From Pseudomonadota bacterium (lineage in GTDB: Bacteria; Pseudomonadota; Gammaproteobacteria; Steroidobacterales; Steroidobacteraceae), in NCBI GenBank assembly GCA_023433705.1, contig JAEYUC010000073.1, forward strand, positions 1 to 64,000: a stretch of DNA of 64,000 bases. The letters are read 5' to 3'. This document shows positions 8,720 through 18,836 of this stretch, piece by piece. The notes beneath the pieces are model-generated. The model did not search any database. It saw nothing but the letters and a program-made list of their open reading frames with translations, and was not told the origin of the DNA. The stretch's first letter is position 1. Each line of letters starts with the position of its first letter. Made by a program: the position numbers and the translations under genes.

Positions 8720-9166
8720 ATGACGCTCAAAGAGCGCATCAACGAAGACATGAAGACCGCGATGCGATCCGGCGAAAAGGATCGCCTCGCGGTCATTCGT
8801 CTTTTGCAGGCCGCGATCAAGCAGCGCGAAGTCGACGAGCGCGTCACGCTCGATGACGCACAGGTCATGGCCGTGCTCGAGAAGATGATCAAGCAGCGCC
8901 GGGAGTCCATCGTCGCGTTCGAGAAGGGCGGCCGCGCCGACCTCGTCGCGAAGGAATCCGCCGAGATCGCCGTGCTGCAGCCCTACCTGCCCGCGCAGCT
9001 CTCCGAAACCGAGCTCGACGCCCTCATCGGCGAAGCGATCGCCGCGACGGGAGCCGCGTCCATCAAGGACATGGGCAAGGTGATGGGCATCGTGAAGTCG
9101 AAGGCCGCGGGCAAGGCCGACATGGGCGCCGTCGGCGCCCGCATCAAAGCGAAGCTGGGCGGTTAG
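8720..9166 (+). CDS. YqeY/GatB-domain protein
   Basis: A 148-residue helical protein of the YqeY family, related to the tail domain of the GatB subunit of the tRNA amidotransferase. The start MTLKERINEDMKTAMRSGEK and the QPYLPAQLSETEL and GKVMGIVKSKAAGKADM segments are the family's conserved parts. Its biochemical role is not well established; linkage to rpsU and dnaG is common in non-enterobacterial Gammaproteobacteria, suggesting a role around translation. It begins 27 bp after rpsU and probably shares its transcript. Confidence 0.9.
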   Translation: MTLKERINEDMKTAMRSGEKDRLAVIRLLQAAIKQREVDERVTLDDAQVMAVLEKMIKQRRESIVAFEKGGRADLVAKESAEIAVLQPYLPAQLSETELDALIGEAIAATGAASIKDMGKVMGIVKSKAAGKADMGAVGARIKAKLGG

Positions 9167-9170
9167 TTAG

Positions 9171-9365
9171 TTGGGCGGACGTGGCATCGCCACCGCCGGC
9201 GCGCTGATCCTCATCGCGCTCATCTGCATCTCCATCAGCCGCAAGATCGAATCCGAGCGCCGTGAGCTCGGGCGCTTTCCGCGTCATCGTCTGCCGCTCG
9301 TGATCGGCGGCGCGCTCGGCGCGTTGTTCCTCTGCGCCATCGTCGTGATCGCGGTCCTGCGCTGA
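9171..9365 (+). CDS. Small two-helix membrane protein
   Basis: A 64-residue hypothetical protein starting at a TTG four bases after the yqeY stop, which suggests translational coupling. It has a hydrophobic segment at residues 7-24, a charged middle (RKIESERRELGRFPRHR) and a second hydrophobic segment at residues 43-62, so it should sit in the inner membrane as a hairpin. No family is recognised. The tight spacing and in-frame membrane pattern are the evidence that it is real; the TTG start makes it less certain. Confidence 0.5.
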   Translation: MGGRGIATAGALILIALICISISRKIESERRELGRFPRHRLPLVIGGALGALFLCAIVVIAVLR

Positions 9366-9372
9366 TCCAGCG

Positions 9373-10443
9373 TTACTGCAGCCTGCCGGCGAGATCCTGC
9401 GCCGTCGGCGCCGTCGTGGCGCCCGCGCGGGTCGCACGCAACCGCTCGCCCGCGTATTCCATCGCCTCGCGCGCCTTCGCGACGACCGCGCCCATGCCGA
9501 AGAACTCGTGCACGACGCCGTCGTAGTCGCGGCGTTCCACTTCCACACCTGCCGCATTCAATGCGTCTTCGAGTTTCACGCCGTCGGAGCGCAGTGGATC
9601 GATGTGCGCGCTGATGATCGTCACGGGCGGCAGTCCCTCGAGATTCGCGTCGACGAGTCGCAGCCGGGGATCGAGCTCGTCCTGCGCCGAACGCGTCACG
9701 TTCCGGAAGAACCAGCGCATCATCCGGCGATTCAGCGGCACCGAGACCGCGTTCTCGAGGTATGACTCCGTGTCGAGCCCGGTCTGCGCGACTGGATAGA
9801 CCGCGAGCACGTGCTCGGGCAGCGGGAGTCCGGCGTCGCGGGCAGCGATGGCCGTCGCGACCGCGAGATTGCCGCCGGCGCTCTCGCCCGCGAGCGCGAT
9901 GCGCCCGCCGTCGCCGTTGATCTTCGCCGGATTGCCGAGCAGCCACTTGTAGGCCGCGAAAGCATCGTCCCAGGCGGCCGGAAACGGATGCTCGGGCGCC
10001 AGTCGATAGTCGACCGACACGACCGCGGCTTGCGCGGACCTGGCGAGCGCGCGGGCGCCGGCGTCGTACACGTCCTTGCTGCCGATGACCCAGCCACCGC
10101 CGTGGAAATACAGCACGACCGGGAATGGGCCGACGCCCTCGGGTAGATAGATGCGCGCCTCGAGCGGGCCCGCGGGCCCCGGAATCGAGAAGTCCTGAGT
10201 TCGTACGCCGGGCACCAGCGTTTCCGGATCCGTCGGCCGGCCGTTGCGTTCGAGTACGCGCCTGACGGCATCCGCGGGCGTCGGATTACGGCGCGCCGTG
10301 TCCGCGTCGGATTTGTCGATCGGGTCGGGCTCGAGATCCGCGAATTCGATCAGCACCTCGCGCATGTCGTCGTCGGCGGGGATCGATCCGATCACTTCCG
10401 CGAGCGCGCGCTTCCCTGAACTCCATTGTGTGTCATCGCGCAT
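9373..10443 (-). CDS. Alpha/beta hydrolase, hormone-sensitive lipase-like esterase
   Basis: A 356-residue cytoplasmic esterase of the HSL/bacterial family IV type. The oxyanion-hole motif YFHGGGWVIGS is near residue 115, the nucleophile elbow GESAGG about 70 residues later, the acid in ISAHIDPLRSDG and the histidine in GVVHEFFGMG, in the expected order and spacing. The first 70 residues form the usual cap. It is transcribed against the rpsU-dnaG group and interrupts it, converging on the small membrane protein with seven bases between stops. The substrate, probably a short acyl ester, is not predictable. Confidence 0.88.
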   Translation of the reverse strand: MRDDTQWSSGKRALAEVIGSIPADDDMREVLIEFADLEPDPIDKSDADTARRNPTPADAVRRVLERNGRPTDPETLVPGVRTQDFSIPGPAGPLEARIYLPEGVGPFPVVLYFHGGGWVIGSKDVYDAGARALARSAQAAVVSVDYRLAPEHPFPAAWDDAFAAYKWLLGNPAKINGDGGRIALAGESAGGNLAVATAIAARDAGLPLPEHVLAVYPVAQTGLDTESYLENAVSVPLNRRMMRWFFRNVTRSAQDELDPRLRLVDANLEGLPPVTIISAHIDPLRSDGVKLEDALNAAGVEVERRDYDGVVHEFFGMGAVVAKAREAMEYAGERLRATRAGATTAPTAQDLAGRLQ

Positions 10444-10708
10444 GGTGCCTCCGCAGGGTTCGCCGGAGGTTTCATCGTGCCGAGCACTTCACGTGAGTGC
10501 CGTCCGGCCGAAACGCAGTTTTTCGTCGGCACACTCCCAATCCCGGCCGGCCAAGGCGTGCGCCCGCCGCGCCGCCGTCCGACAGCGGCACCGGCACCAA
10601 CGCATTCCCGGTCATTCCCGAAAATTCATCTTCCAATTTCTCCAGGAATTTCCAAGCATAGGACGCCGGTCGATCAAAACCGGCGGCGCAACGCCCCAGG
10701 GAGTCCTC

Positions 10709-11380
10709 GTGAATTTTGGCGAAAAATTGAAACAGCTGAGGGCGGAGCGAAACCTCACACAGCCACAGCTCGCGCAAGCCATCGGCATCGAGCAGTCGTA
10801 TCTTTCGAAGCTCGAGAACGACAAGTCCATCCCGTCGGCGGACATCTTCCAGTCGATCCTCAAGGCATTCGGCATCGACGTCGCCACCTTCCTCGAGGGC
10901 GTGGACGCGAAGCAGGTCCATCGCGACCTGCGGCAGGTGCCCGAGGTGGCTAACCACCTCAACAACGTGATCGCCACGAAGATTCATGACATCAAGCGCT
11001 GGCTGTACGCCTCGGGTATCGCGCTGGCGCTTGGCCTCACACTTGTCCTGGCCGGCTACCGAGGATTGCTTTTCTCGAATACGCAGTACGGCTACCGATC
11101 GGTTTTGGTCCTGTTGCCAGGCGAGTCCCCAGAGGCCCCGTTCCTCTATCCGCAGAAGTTTGCCGATCGGGTCATGCCAGACAGCCAGTTGCTGGACGAA
11201 TACCGCGGCGAGGATTACTTCGAGTCCGTCCCGGGTGGCACGCGTTTTTACACGTATGTCGGTGAGCACCTGACCTCGAGGCCGCAAAACCGGCTGTTGA
11301 TGCTCGCGGGCGCGCTGCTGACGTTCGGCGGCATCGTCGGGTTCATCGTCGAAGCGCGCCTGCGCCGGGTGCGCCTTTAG
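10709..11380 (+). CDS. Membrane-anchored XRE-family regulator
   Basis: A 223-residue protein beginning at a GTG. Residues 1-60 are an XRE/Cro helix-turn-helix (LRAERNLTQPQLAQAIGIEQ, then SYLSKLENDKSIPS). A short linker is followed by a membrane segment (WLYASGIALALGLTLVLAGY, about residues 94-115), roughly 70 residues that would lie outside the membrane, and a second membrane segment near the C-terminus. DNA-binding domains tethered to the membrane often pass an envelope signal directly to a promoter. It sits 18 bp before dnaG, and may be co-transcribed with it. The external loop has no recognised domain. Confidence 0.75.
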   Translation: MNFGEKLKQLRAERNLTQPQLAQAIGIEQSYLSKLENDKSIPSADIFQSILKAFGIDVATFLEGVDAKQVHRDLRQVPEVANHLNNVIATKIHDIKRWLYASGIALALGLTLVLAGYRGLLFSNTQYGYRSVLVLLPGESPEAPFLYPQKFADRVMPDSQLLDEYRGEDYFESVPGGTRFYTYVGEHLTSRPQNRLLMLAGALLTFGGIVGFIVEARLRRVRL

Positions 11381-11398
11381 ACCCCATAATCGCGGCCC

Positions 11399-13240
11399 AT
11401 GGCCGGCCGCATCCCACAGAGCTTCATCGACGACCTGACCGCGCGGGCGGACATCGTCGAGCTCATCGGCTCGCGCGTGCAGCTCAAGAAGGCCGGCCGT
11501 GAGTACCGCGCCTGCTGCCCCTTCCACAACGAGAAAACCCCTTCGTTCTGGGTGAGCCCGGCCAAGCAGTTCTATCACTGCTTCGGCTGCGGCGCGCACG
11601 GCACGGCGCTCGGCTTCCTCATGGAGTACGACAAGCTGTCGTTCCCCGAGGCGATCGAGGAGCTCGCCGGCCGCCTGGGACTCGACGTGCCGCGCGAGGC
11701 CTCGTCGCAGCCGGACACGTCGGGCTCGACCGCGCCGCTGTATGACATGAACCTCAAGGTCGCGAAGTACTACGCGAGCGTGCTGCCGAACGATGCGCGC
11801 GCGAAGGAGTACGTGAAGAAGCGCGGCCTGACCCGCGACACGATCGACAAGTTCATGATCGGCTTCGCGCCCAATTCGTGGAACGAAGTGCTCAAGCGCT
11901 TCGGCTCGAGCGAAGCCGACAAGCGCGCGCTGCTCGAATGCGGGCTCATCATCGAACGCGAGCGCACCGACTCCCGCGCGCTCGAGCGCCATTACGACCG
12001 CTTTCGCGACCGGCTGATGTTCCCGATCCGCGATTCGCGCGGCCGCGTGCTGGCCTTCGGCGGACGCATCGTCGACCAGGGCGAGCCGAAGTACCTCAAC
12101 TCTCCCGAGACGATGCTGTTCCACAAGGGCCGCGAGCTCTACGGCATGTACGAGGTGCGCCAGAGCCGCGCCACCTTGAAGCGGCTGCTCGTGGTCGAGG
12201 GCTACATGGACGTGGCGCGACTGCACCAGGCTGGCGTGACCTACGCCGTCGCGACGCTGGGCACCGCGACCACCCCGGAGCACCTGCGCCGCATCTTCAA
12301 GCTCGTCAACGAGGTCGTGTTCTGCTTCGACGGCGACCGGGCGGGCCGCGCCGCCGCGTGGCGCGCGCTGGGTAACGCGCTGCCCGAGGCGCGCGACGGA
12401 CGACAGATCCGCTTCCTGTTCCTGCCCGAGGGCCACGATCCCGACTCGCTGGTGGGCGAAGAAGGCCGCGAGAAATTCGAGCAGCGGCTCGATGGAGCCC
12501 TGCCCCTTTCCGAATACCTGGCAACCGCGCTGGCCGAGCAAGCCGACCTGTCGCACGCCGACGGCCGCGCGCAGTTCGCCGAGCTGGCCCGTCCGCTGGT
12601 CACCAAGGTGGCGCCCGGGGTGTATCGGGATCTCCTCATTGATCGACTTTCCGAATCTATAAAGCTTTCACTCGCCAGATTGAACCAATTGTGGTTCAAC
12701 GAGAGTACGGACGCGGCCGGCAGTCACTCCGCCGCACCCCCGCAGGACAGCTCCAGGACGGCTTCCACCGGGCGCCCGCGGGCTCGCGACGGCGGCGGCG
12801 GCAAGGGCCTGGTCACGAGGGCCGTGAAACTGGTGGTCCATTTCCCGCCCATTGCCGCCAGGATCTCGGGCGCCCAGCTCTCGCGGCTCGAAATGAACGA
12901 CGACCCCGGGGCCCGTTTCCTGTTCGAGCTCGTCGACCAGCTCCAGCAGGAACCGGCCGCGCACACGGCCCAGCTCCTCGAACGCTGGCGTGAACGGCCG
13001 GAGGGCGCACGGATGCGCGCCCTCGCCAGCGAGGAGTTGCCTCTCGACGAAGCCGGCGCGGCGCTGGAACTGGCCGCGGCCATTGAAACGCTGGCGATGG
13101 AACCCACCTTGCGACGCCACGACGAATTACTCGCGAAGGGCGAGCTGACCGAAGACGAACGCGCCGAGCTCAAGGAGCTCAATGTCGCCATCCACATGGC
13201 GAAGAGCCGGGGCACCCCGAACGTCCCATCGCGAAGCTGA
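11399..13240 (+). CDS. dnaG: DNA primase
   Basis: Synthesises RNA primers at the replication fork. The 613-residue protein has the N-terminal CHC2 zinc finger (CCPFHNEKTPSF then FYHCFGCGAHG), the catalytic core with SRGRVLAFGGRIV, the TOPRIM motif LLVVEGYMDV and the acidic FCFDGDRAGR, and a C-terminal helicase-binding region of about 170 residues. A low-complexity linker rich in Ser, Pro and Arg (around residues 440-470) separates core and C-terminal domain. It lies between the XRE gene and rpoD as part of the macromolecular-synthesis cluster. Confidence 0.97.
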   Translation: MAGRIPQSFIDDLTARADIVELIGSRVQLKKAGREYRACCPFHNEKTPSFWVSPAKQFYHCFGCGAHGTALGFLMEYDKLSFPEAIEELAGRLGLDVPREASSQPDTSGSTAPLYDMNLKVAKYYASVLPNDARAKEYVKKRGLTRDTIDKFMIGFAPNSWNEVLKRFGSSEADKRALLECGLIIERERTDSRALERHYDRFRDRLMFPIRDSRGRVLAFGGRIVDQGEPKYLNSPETMLFHKGRELYGMYEVRQSRATLKRLLVVEGYMDVARLHQAGVTYAVATLGTATTPEHLRRIFKLVNEVVFCFDGDRAGRAAAWRALGNALPEARDGRQIRFLFLPEGHDPDSLVGEEGREKFEQRLDGALPLSEYLATALAEQADLSHADGRAQFAELARPLVTKVAPGVYRDLLIDRLSESIKLSLARLNQLWFNESTDAAGSHSAAPPQDSSRTASTGRPRARDGGGGKGLVTRAVKLVVHFPPIAARISGAQLSRLEMNDDPGARFLFELVDQLQQEPAAHTAQLLERWRERPEGARMRALASEELPLDEAGAALELAAAIETLAMEPTLRRHDELLAKGELTEDERAELKELNVAIHMAKSRGTPNVPSRS

Positions 13241-13359
13241 TCGGGGCTGGTCGAAACTTCGCCAAATCTTCGTCGGGGATGACCCGTTTGGCCCGGTTTT
13301 TGCGTTCTGGGGAACGCCTAAGTCGAACGGAAGTCTTTGACCCACTGGCCATTTTCGTT

Positions 13360-13388
13360 TTGTCAAGCCGTAGGTCTTTGCGTAGAAT
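13360..13388 (+). promoter_or_regulatory. Promoter of rpoD
   Basis: TTGTCA at 13360-13365 and TAGAAT at 13383-13388 with 17 bp between them form a good sigma-70 promoter in the 234-bp dnaG-rpoD gap, ending 86 bp before the rpoD ATG. An internal promoter here would let rpoD be transcribed apart from dnaG, as known in E. coli. Confidence 0.7.
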
Positions 13389-13474
13389 GCGCCCCCTTTC
13401 CCGCAAGCCACCTTCGATCGCACCGCGACCCTGATGCGGTGCTGACCTCAATACGCCCTGGCGTCCGGAATCTC

Positions 13475-15679
<2,205 letters not shown>

Positions 15680-15691
15680 TCGTGCCCGGAT

Positions 15692-15716
15692 GGGGACAGA
15701 CTTGAAGTCTGTCCCC
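15692..15716. repeat. 25-bp perfect palindrome, GGGGACAGACTT type
   Basis: Arms GGGGACAGACTT and AAGTCTGTCCCC flank a single G. It starts 13 bases after the rpoD stop and precedes the true terminator. The same palindrome with one base change per arm and a longer stem recurs at 52739-52765 after the TonB receptor gene. Confidence 0.85.
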
Positions 15717-15731
15717 AAGTCAGCCCGGAAT

Positions 15732-15769
15732 AAAGGCCGCTCTTCCCCCGAAGGAAGAGCGGCCTTTTG
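15732..15769 (+). terminator. Rho-independent terminator of rpoD
   Basis: AAAGGCCGCTCTTCC and its complement GGAAGAGCGGCCTTT form a 15-bp stem with a short loop, followed by a T-rich run. It ends 13 bp before the stop of the convergent zinc-ribbon gene and could serve both directions. Confidence 0.9.
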
Positions 15770-15781
15770 TTTGACCCCGAA

Positions 15782-16147
15782 CTACTGCCCGAGCTGCGTT
15801 TCGCAGCGCGGACACAGGCGCGTTTCGATGACGTCGCGGATTTCAGTGTCGTGCGGCCGGTAGCCGCACGAGCTGCAGATCAGACCACGCGACTCGGCGA
15901 GTTTCCGCCGGCTGGTTACGACAAACCAGATTCCGGCCGCGACGATGCAGAGCGTCGCCGACGTCCAGAGAATGCTCGTCAACGTGATTTGCCGCCATTC
16001 GACGACGTTGGCCCACAGCAGCACGCACAACAGGACGAGCCCGATCGTCGTGACGAGATTGCCGCGTCTTTGAATGGATTCCAGCTCGGCGCGAGTCGCC
16101 TGCCAGTGTGCTTCGCGATCGCGAGTCGCGACCGATGCGTTCTTCAT
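15782..16147 (-). CDS. Membrane protein with C-terminal zinc ribbon
   Basis: A 121-residue hypothetical protein. An N-terminal charged helix is followed by two membrane segments (about residues 31-49 and 57-78) and then a cytoplasmic tail with CSSCGY and, 20 residues on, CPRC, a four-cysteine zinc-ribbon pattern. It probably sits in the inner membrane with the ribbon in the cytoplasm. No specific family is recognised. Upstream, 16148-16407 holds no convincing gene; a 16074-16334 plus-strand frame there looks like chance. Confidence 0.65.
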   Translation of the reverse strand: MKNASVATRDREAHWQATRAELESIQRRGNLVTTIGLVLLCVLLWANVVEWRQITLTSILWTSATLCIVAAGIWFVVTSRRKLAESRGLICSSCGYRPHDTEIRDVIETRLCPRCETQLGQ

Positions 16148-16407
16148 GACCCCCCCTGAAACCGATTTTCTTGTTCTTGCCGAAACCTCCGTGTCAACGT
16201 ACGGGAGTACAGTAAATCAATCCATGATCCCCCGTCACGCGTCAGCGGTTTTTGTGTTGTGCGTTCGATGTTCTCGGCAATTCCCGGGCCAGCACATGTC
16301 AAAAGGCGGTTGGTGCCGGGTGAGAAATCGCTGAGTTAGCGTGGCGGGCCCGCAGCTCCGCGGCTGCGAGCCCTCCGGCACTGACGGCGATCCCGGTCGC
16401 CGACGGG

Positions 16408-17183
16408 TCAGCGCGGCTTGCGCGCGGCGGCTTGCAGGCCGCCATCCTCGAAGCGTCGTCGAGTGAACGGCATCAACATCGGCACGCGCTCACGGTATTC
16501 CTCGTAAGACTTGCCCAGTTGCGCGATGAGGTCGCGCTCCTCGAGCCGGATCGCCATCAGGATGTATGCGGTCGTCGCGACGGCGAAAACCAGGTGCGAC
16601 AGGGTCATCGTGGGCGTCGACCAGAAGGCGAAAAACCAGCCGACATAAAGGGGATGACGCACGTAGCGATACGGCCCCGGCGTACGAAATCCGATTTCCG
16701 TGTAGGGCCGGCCGACGAGCTGCAACCAGACCTGTCGCATGCCAAACAGGTCGAAGTGATCGATCAGGAAAGTGGACACGAGCACGAGCAGCCAGCCGAA
16801 GGCGAAGCCGCCCCAGAGCACGCCGCGCAGGGTCGGATCCGTCACCGTCCACACTTTGCCGCCGAGCGGCTGCCAGAAGGCGAACATCGCGATCAGCGCC
16901 AGGCTCGAGGCGAGCACGTAAGTGCTGCGCTCGGCCGAGGCGGGCACGACGCGCGTGAACCAGCGCTTGAATGCCGGACGAGCCATCGCGCTGTGCTGTA
17001 TGGCGAACAGTCCTAACAATCCCACGTTGACCAGAGGCTCGGCAGGAACGCGCCGCCCGGTTCGGAGTCGAGCGTGCGCGGCACGCCGAAATTGCCGATG
17101 AATCCGACGGCGTAGAGGAACGCGCCCAGGAACAGGGCGTAACAGGCGACGCCGTAAACGAAGATGCAGATGCGCTTGAACAT
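16408..17183 (-). pseudogene. MddA-like methanethiol S-methyltransferase, frameshifted
   Basis: Integral membrane methyltransferase of the NnrU/isoprenylcysteine methyltransferase group; MddA converts methanethiol to dimethyl sulfide. The C-terminal 205 residues are intact from 17025 (GLLGLFAIQHSAMARPAF) through the SAM-binding GPYRYVRHPLYVGWFFAFW and a final EERDLIAQLGKSYEEYRERV. The N-terminal membrane helix is encoded from the ATG at 17183 in another frame (MFKRICIFVYGVACYALFLG, then GNFGVPRTLDS) and runs into a stop at 17013-17015. One missing base near 17030-17040, in the PSL codons, would restore a single protein of about 258 residues. Either the gene is broken or the sequence has an error; a reinitiated 205-residue protein would lack the first helix. 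Confidence 0.75.
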
Positions 17184-17375
17184 GATGTCACTCCCGAATG
17201 GTGAGGCCGCAATCCTGGGCGGACGGCGTGGGAGCGGGCGTGGATGGCGCCGTGGAATCGTGCGCGCCCCCTTATGGGGGACCGCTAAGGGCCTGGCCGG
17301 CCGCGCTGGCGCGAGATAGGCGGCGGGCTCCGCGACGGCAAGGCAGTCGCGGAGTGCGGTTCAGCCGTCAGCCCG

Positions 17376-17762
17376 TCAGACGTCGAATTCCGGAGCGACG
17401 AAATATTCCAGTGTCAGGTCGCAGGGAACGCGGCCACGCTCGCGAACTCGTTGTCCGCCGCAGCGCTGGTGGCCTTCGCAGTTGGCGTCGCCGGACCGGG
17501 ATAGCCCCGCGATGGCGCTCGTGAGGTCGAATTCGCCATCGCAGTCGGAGTACGGGCACGGGAACACGAAGTAGGCCTGCGAAGGCGGATGCAGCACCAG
17601 CACCTGCGGCGCGGGCGCCGCGATTCCCGGTTCGCTGAAGTCGAACTCGATGCGCAGCGATGCGAAATTCGGATACGCGCTGCGCAATGCCTGGGCCGTC
17701 GCGCGATCGCGGCGCTGGCGCTCGCGAATCTGGTTGCGGCTGTTCGTGCTCGTGAATCTCAA
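17376..17762 (-). CDS. Cysteine-rich hypothetical protein, zinc-binding-like
   Basis: A 128-residue protein of unknown function. Its C-terminal half has a C-x4-C pair (CPYSDC) and about 25 residues on a second C-x5-C pair (CEGHQRC), plus a later cysteine, a spacing that suggests a bound zinc. The N-terminus is basic (RNQIRERQRRDRATAQALR). It starts at a TTG that overlaps the stop of the 56-residue gene upstream (TTGA), a sign of translational coupling, and is the last gene of a four-gene minus-strand cluster headed by an RRM protein. Confidence 0.65.
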   Translation of the reverse strand: MRFTSTNSRNQIRERQRRDRATAQALRSAYPNFASLRIEFDFSEPGIAAPAPQVLVLHPPSQAYFVFPCPYSDCDGEFDLTSAIAGLSRSGDANCEGHQRCGGQRVRERGRVPCDLTLEYFVAPEFDV

Positions 17763-17929
17763 GGCGCCTCCTTCGGATCCGCCGGAGGCGCATCCGCGGG
17801 CGGCGCGGCGGGGTCCGCGTCGGACGCGCCGGCGGTGCGCGCCTGCCTGCGGGCGAGCTTTTCCTGCTGCCGCGCCTTGCGTGCCGTTTCCTTCTGTCGC
17901 CTGATCTGATGGTAGTTAGTCTTTGCCAT
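17759..17929 (-). CDS. 56-residue basic/alanine-proline small protein
   Basis: A very short gene found by reading the gap between its neighbours. It encodes MAKTNYHQIRRQKETARKAR and continues with more Lys/Arg/Gln, then an Ala/Pro/Asp-rich tail ending EAP. The first 30 residues look like a charged single helix, as in small RNA- or ribosome-associated proteins; this is only a resemblance. It begins three bases after the stop of the 125-residue gene and overlaps the next gene by four bases, so it is well placed in an operon. Confidence 0.6.
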   Translation of the reverse strand: MAKTNYHQIRRQKETARKARQQEKLARRQARTAGASDADPAAPPADAPPADPKEAP

Positions 17930-17932
17930 GAT

Positions 17933-18310
17933 TCACGCGGTCCCCACCGGCAGCATCGTCAGTTCGTGGCAGCCGGCCTGCGTGGCCGGATGCCTGCCGG
18001 GAAGATAGACGTTGAGGCAGCGCTCGTCGCCGTAGAGCATGCCGGCGGCCGAGCGGACCTGCGTGAAGGGCCCGAGCAGCAACGGTGCGTCGAGCGCACC
18101 CATCATCACGCGCAGCTTCACCGGGCCTTCGCAATCGAGCTCGCGATGCGCACGCCCGCCCATCGTCCACGTGCCGGCGACGCAGCGCGCGACGACGTAG
18201 TTTTCCGGCCCGCGCACCGTTCCATCGGCGCAGAACCGGAAGAACGTTGCGGCGGTGCGCGTCGGAGCCTCGCCGATCGGTGAACGGAAACTCAGGCGCA
18301 GCATCGGCAC
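17933..18310 (-). CDS. Hypothetical 125-residue protein
   Basis: Unknown family. Start GTG at 18310 or, two codons later, ATG at 18304. The sequence looks soluble and beta-rich (VARCVAGTWTMGG, LRVMMGALDAPLLLGPFTQV) and contains four cysteines, but no motif I can name. It begins seven or thirteen bases after the RRM gene's stop and ends three bases before the 56-residue gene, so the four genes between 17376 and 18595 are almost certainly one transcript. Confidence 0.6.
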   Translation of the reverse strand: MPMLRLSFRSPIGEAPTRTAATFFRFCADGTVRGPENYVVARCVAGTWTMGGRAHRELDCEGPVKLRVMMGALDAPLLLGPFTQVRSAAGMLYGDERCLNVYLPGRHPATQAGCHELTMLPVGTA

Positions 18311-18316
18311 AGGGGC

Positions 18317-18595
18317 TCAACGCCGTCCGTAACCGCCGCCGCCACCGCTGCGCGGACGATCCTGCGCTTCGTTCACCTTGAGAGGGCGGCCGCCGAAGTC
18401 GCGGCCATTGAGCGCCTGCATGGCGCGCGCGGCGTCCGAGCTCGTCATTTCCACGAACCCGAAACCGCGTGGGCGGCCGGTCTCGCGGTCGTTCACGAGC
18501 GCGATCTTTTCGACGGCGCCGTGTTCGGCAAACATTGCGCGCACGGCATCTTCCGTGGCGTTGAACGGCAGGTTGCCAACGTACAGTTTCGTCAT
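18317..18595 (-). CDS. RRM-type RNA-binding protein
   Basis: A 92-residue protein made of one RNA recognition motif and a short Gly/Arg tail (RPRSGGGGGYGRR). Both RNP motifs are present: RNP2 as KLYVGNLPF at the N-terminus and RNP1 as RPRGFGFVEM at residues 42-51. Bacterial proteins of this type bind single-stranded RNA and are often cold-induced. It heads a tight cluster with three small proteins of unknown function. The 241 bp upstream (18596-18836) hold no gene; a long untranslated leader is possible but no clear promoter was found. Confidence 0.92.
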   Translation of the reverse strand: MTKLYVGNLPFNATEDAVRAMFAEHGAVEKIALVNDRETGRPRGFGFVEMTSSDAARAMQALNGRDFGGRPLKVNEAQDRPRSGGGGGYGRR

Positions 18596-18836
18596 TTCAT
18601 CATCCAGCAGTTAGGTGGACCCGCGGGATTCCGGCGGATCGGATCGCGAAGGATCGCGTGGCTGACTCTGACCGTTGGCGCGTTCGAACGGCGCTCAGGT
18701 TCAGGGACGGTCAATACGAAGAATCACAAGCCTGGAGGCAAGATACGCCTATTCATCCGAACACTGGCAAATAAATGCCTTCCCGGCGCCAAATCGGCCA
18801 GCCGGGGCCCGGGCGAATGGATGCGCCGCACGATCA

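Noticed and set aside
10472..12556. 694-codon open frame on the minus strand
   Set aside because: It lies antisense to the XRE gene and dnaG; both plus-strand genes have clear family motifs. Long antisense frames are normal in GC-rich coding DNA.
16074..16334. 86-codon plus-strand frame in the gap after the zinc-ribbon gene
   Set aside because: Half of it is antisense to the zinc-ribbon gene; no ribosome site and no recognisable content.
17328..17354. 9-bp hairpin CTCCGCGAC/GTCGCGGAG as terminator of the RRM cluster
   Set aside because: The stem is real but no T-run follows it on the minus strand, so calling a terminator is not justified.
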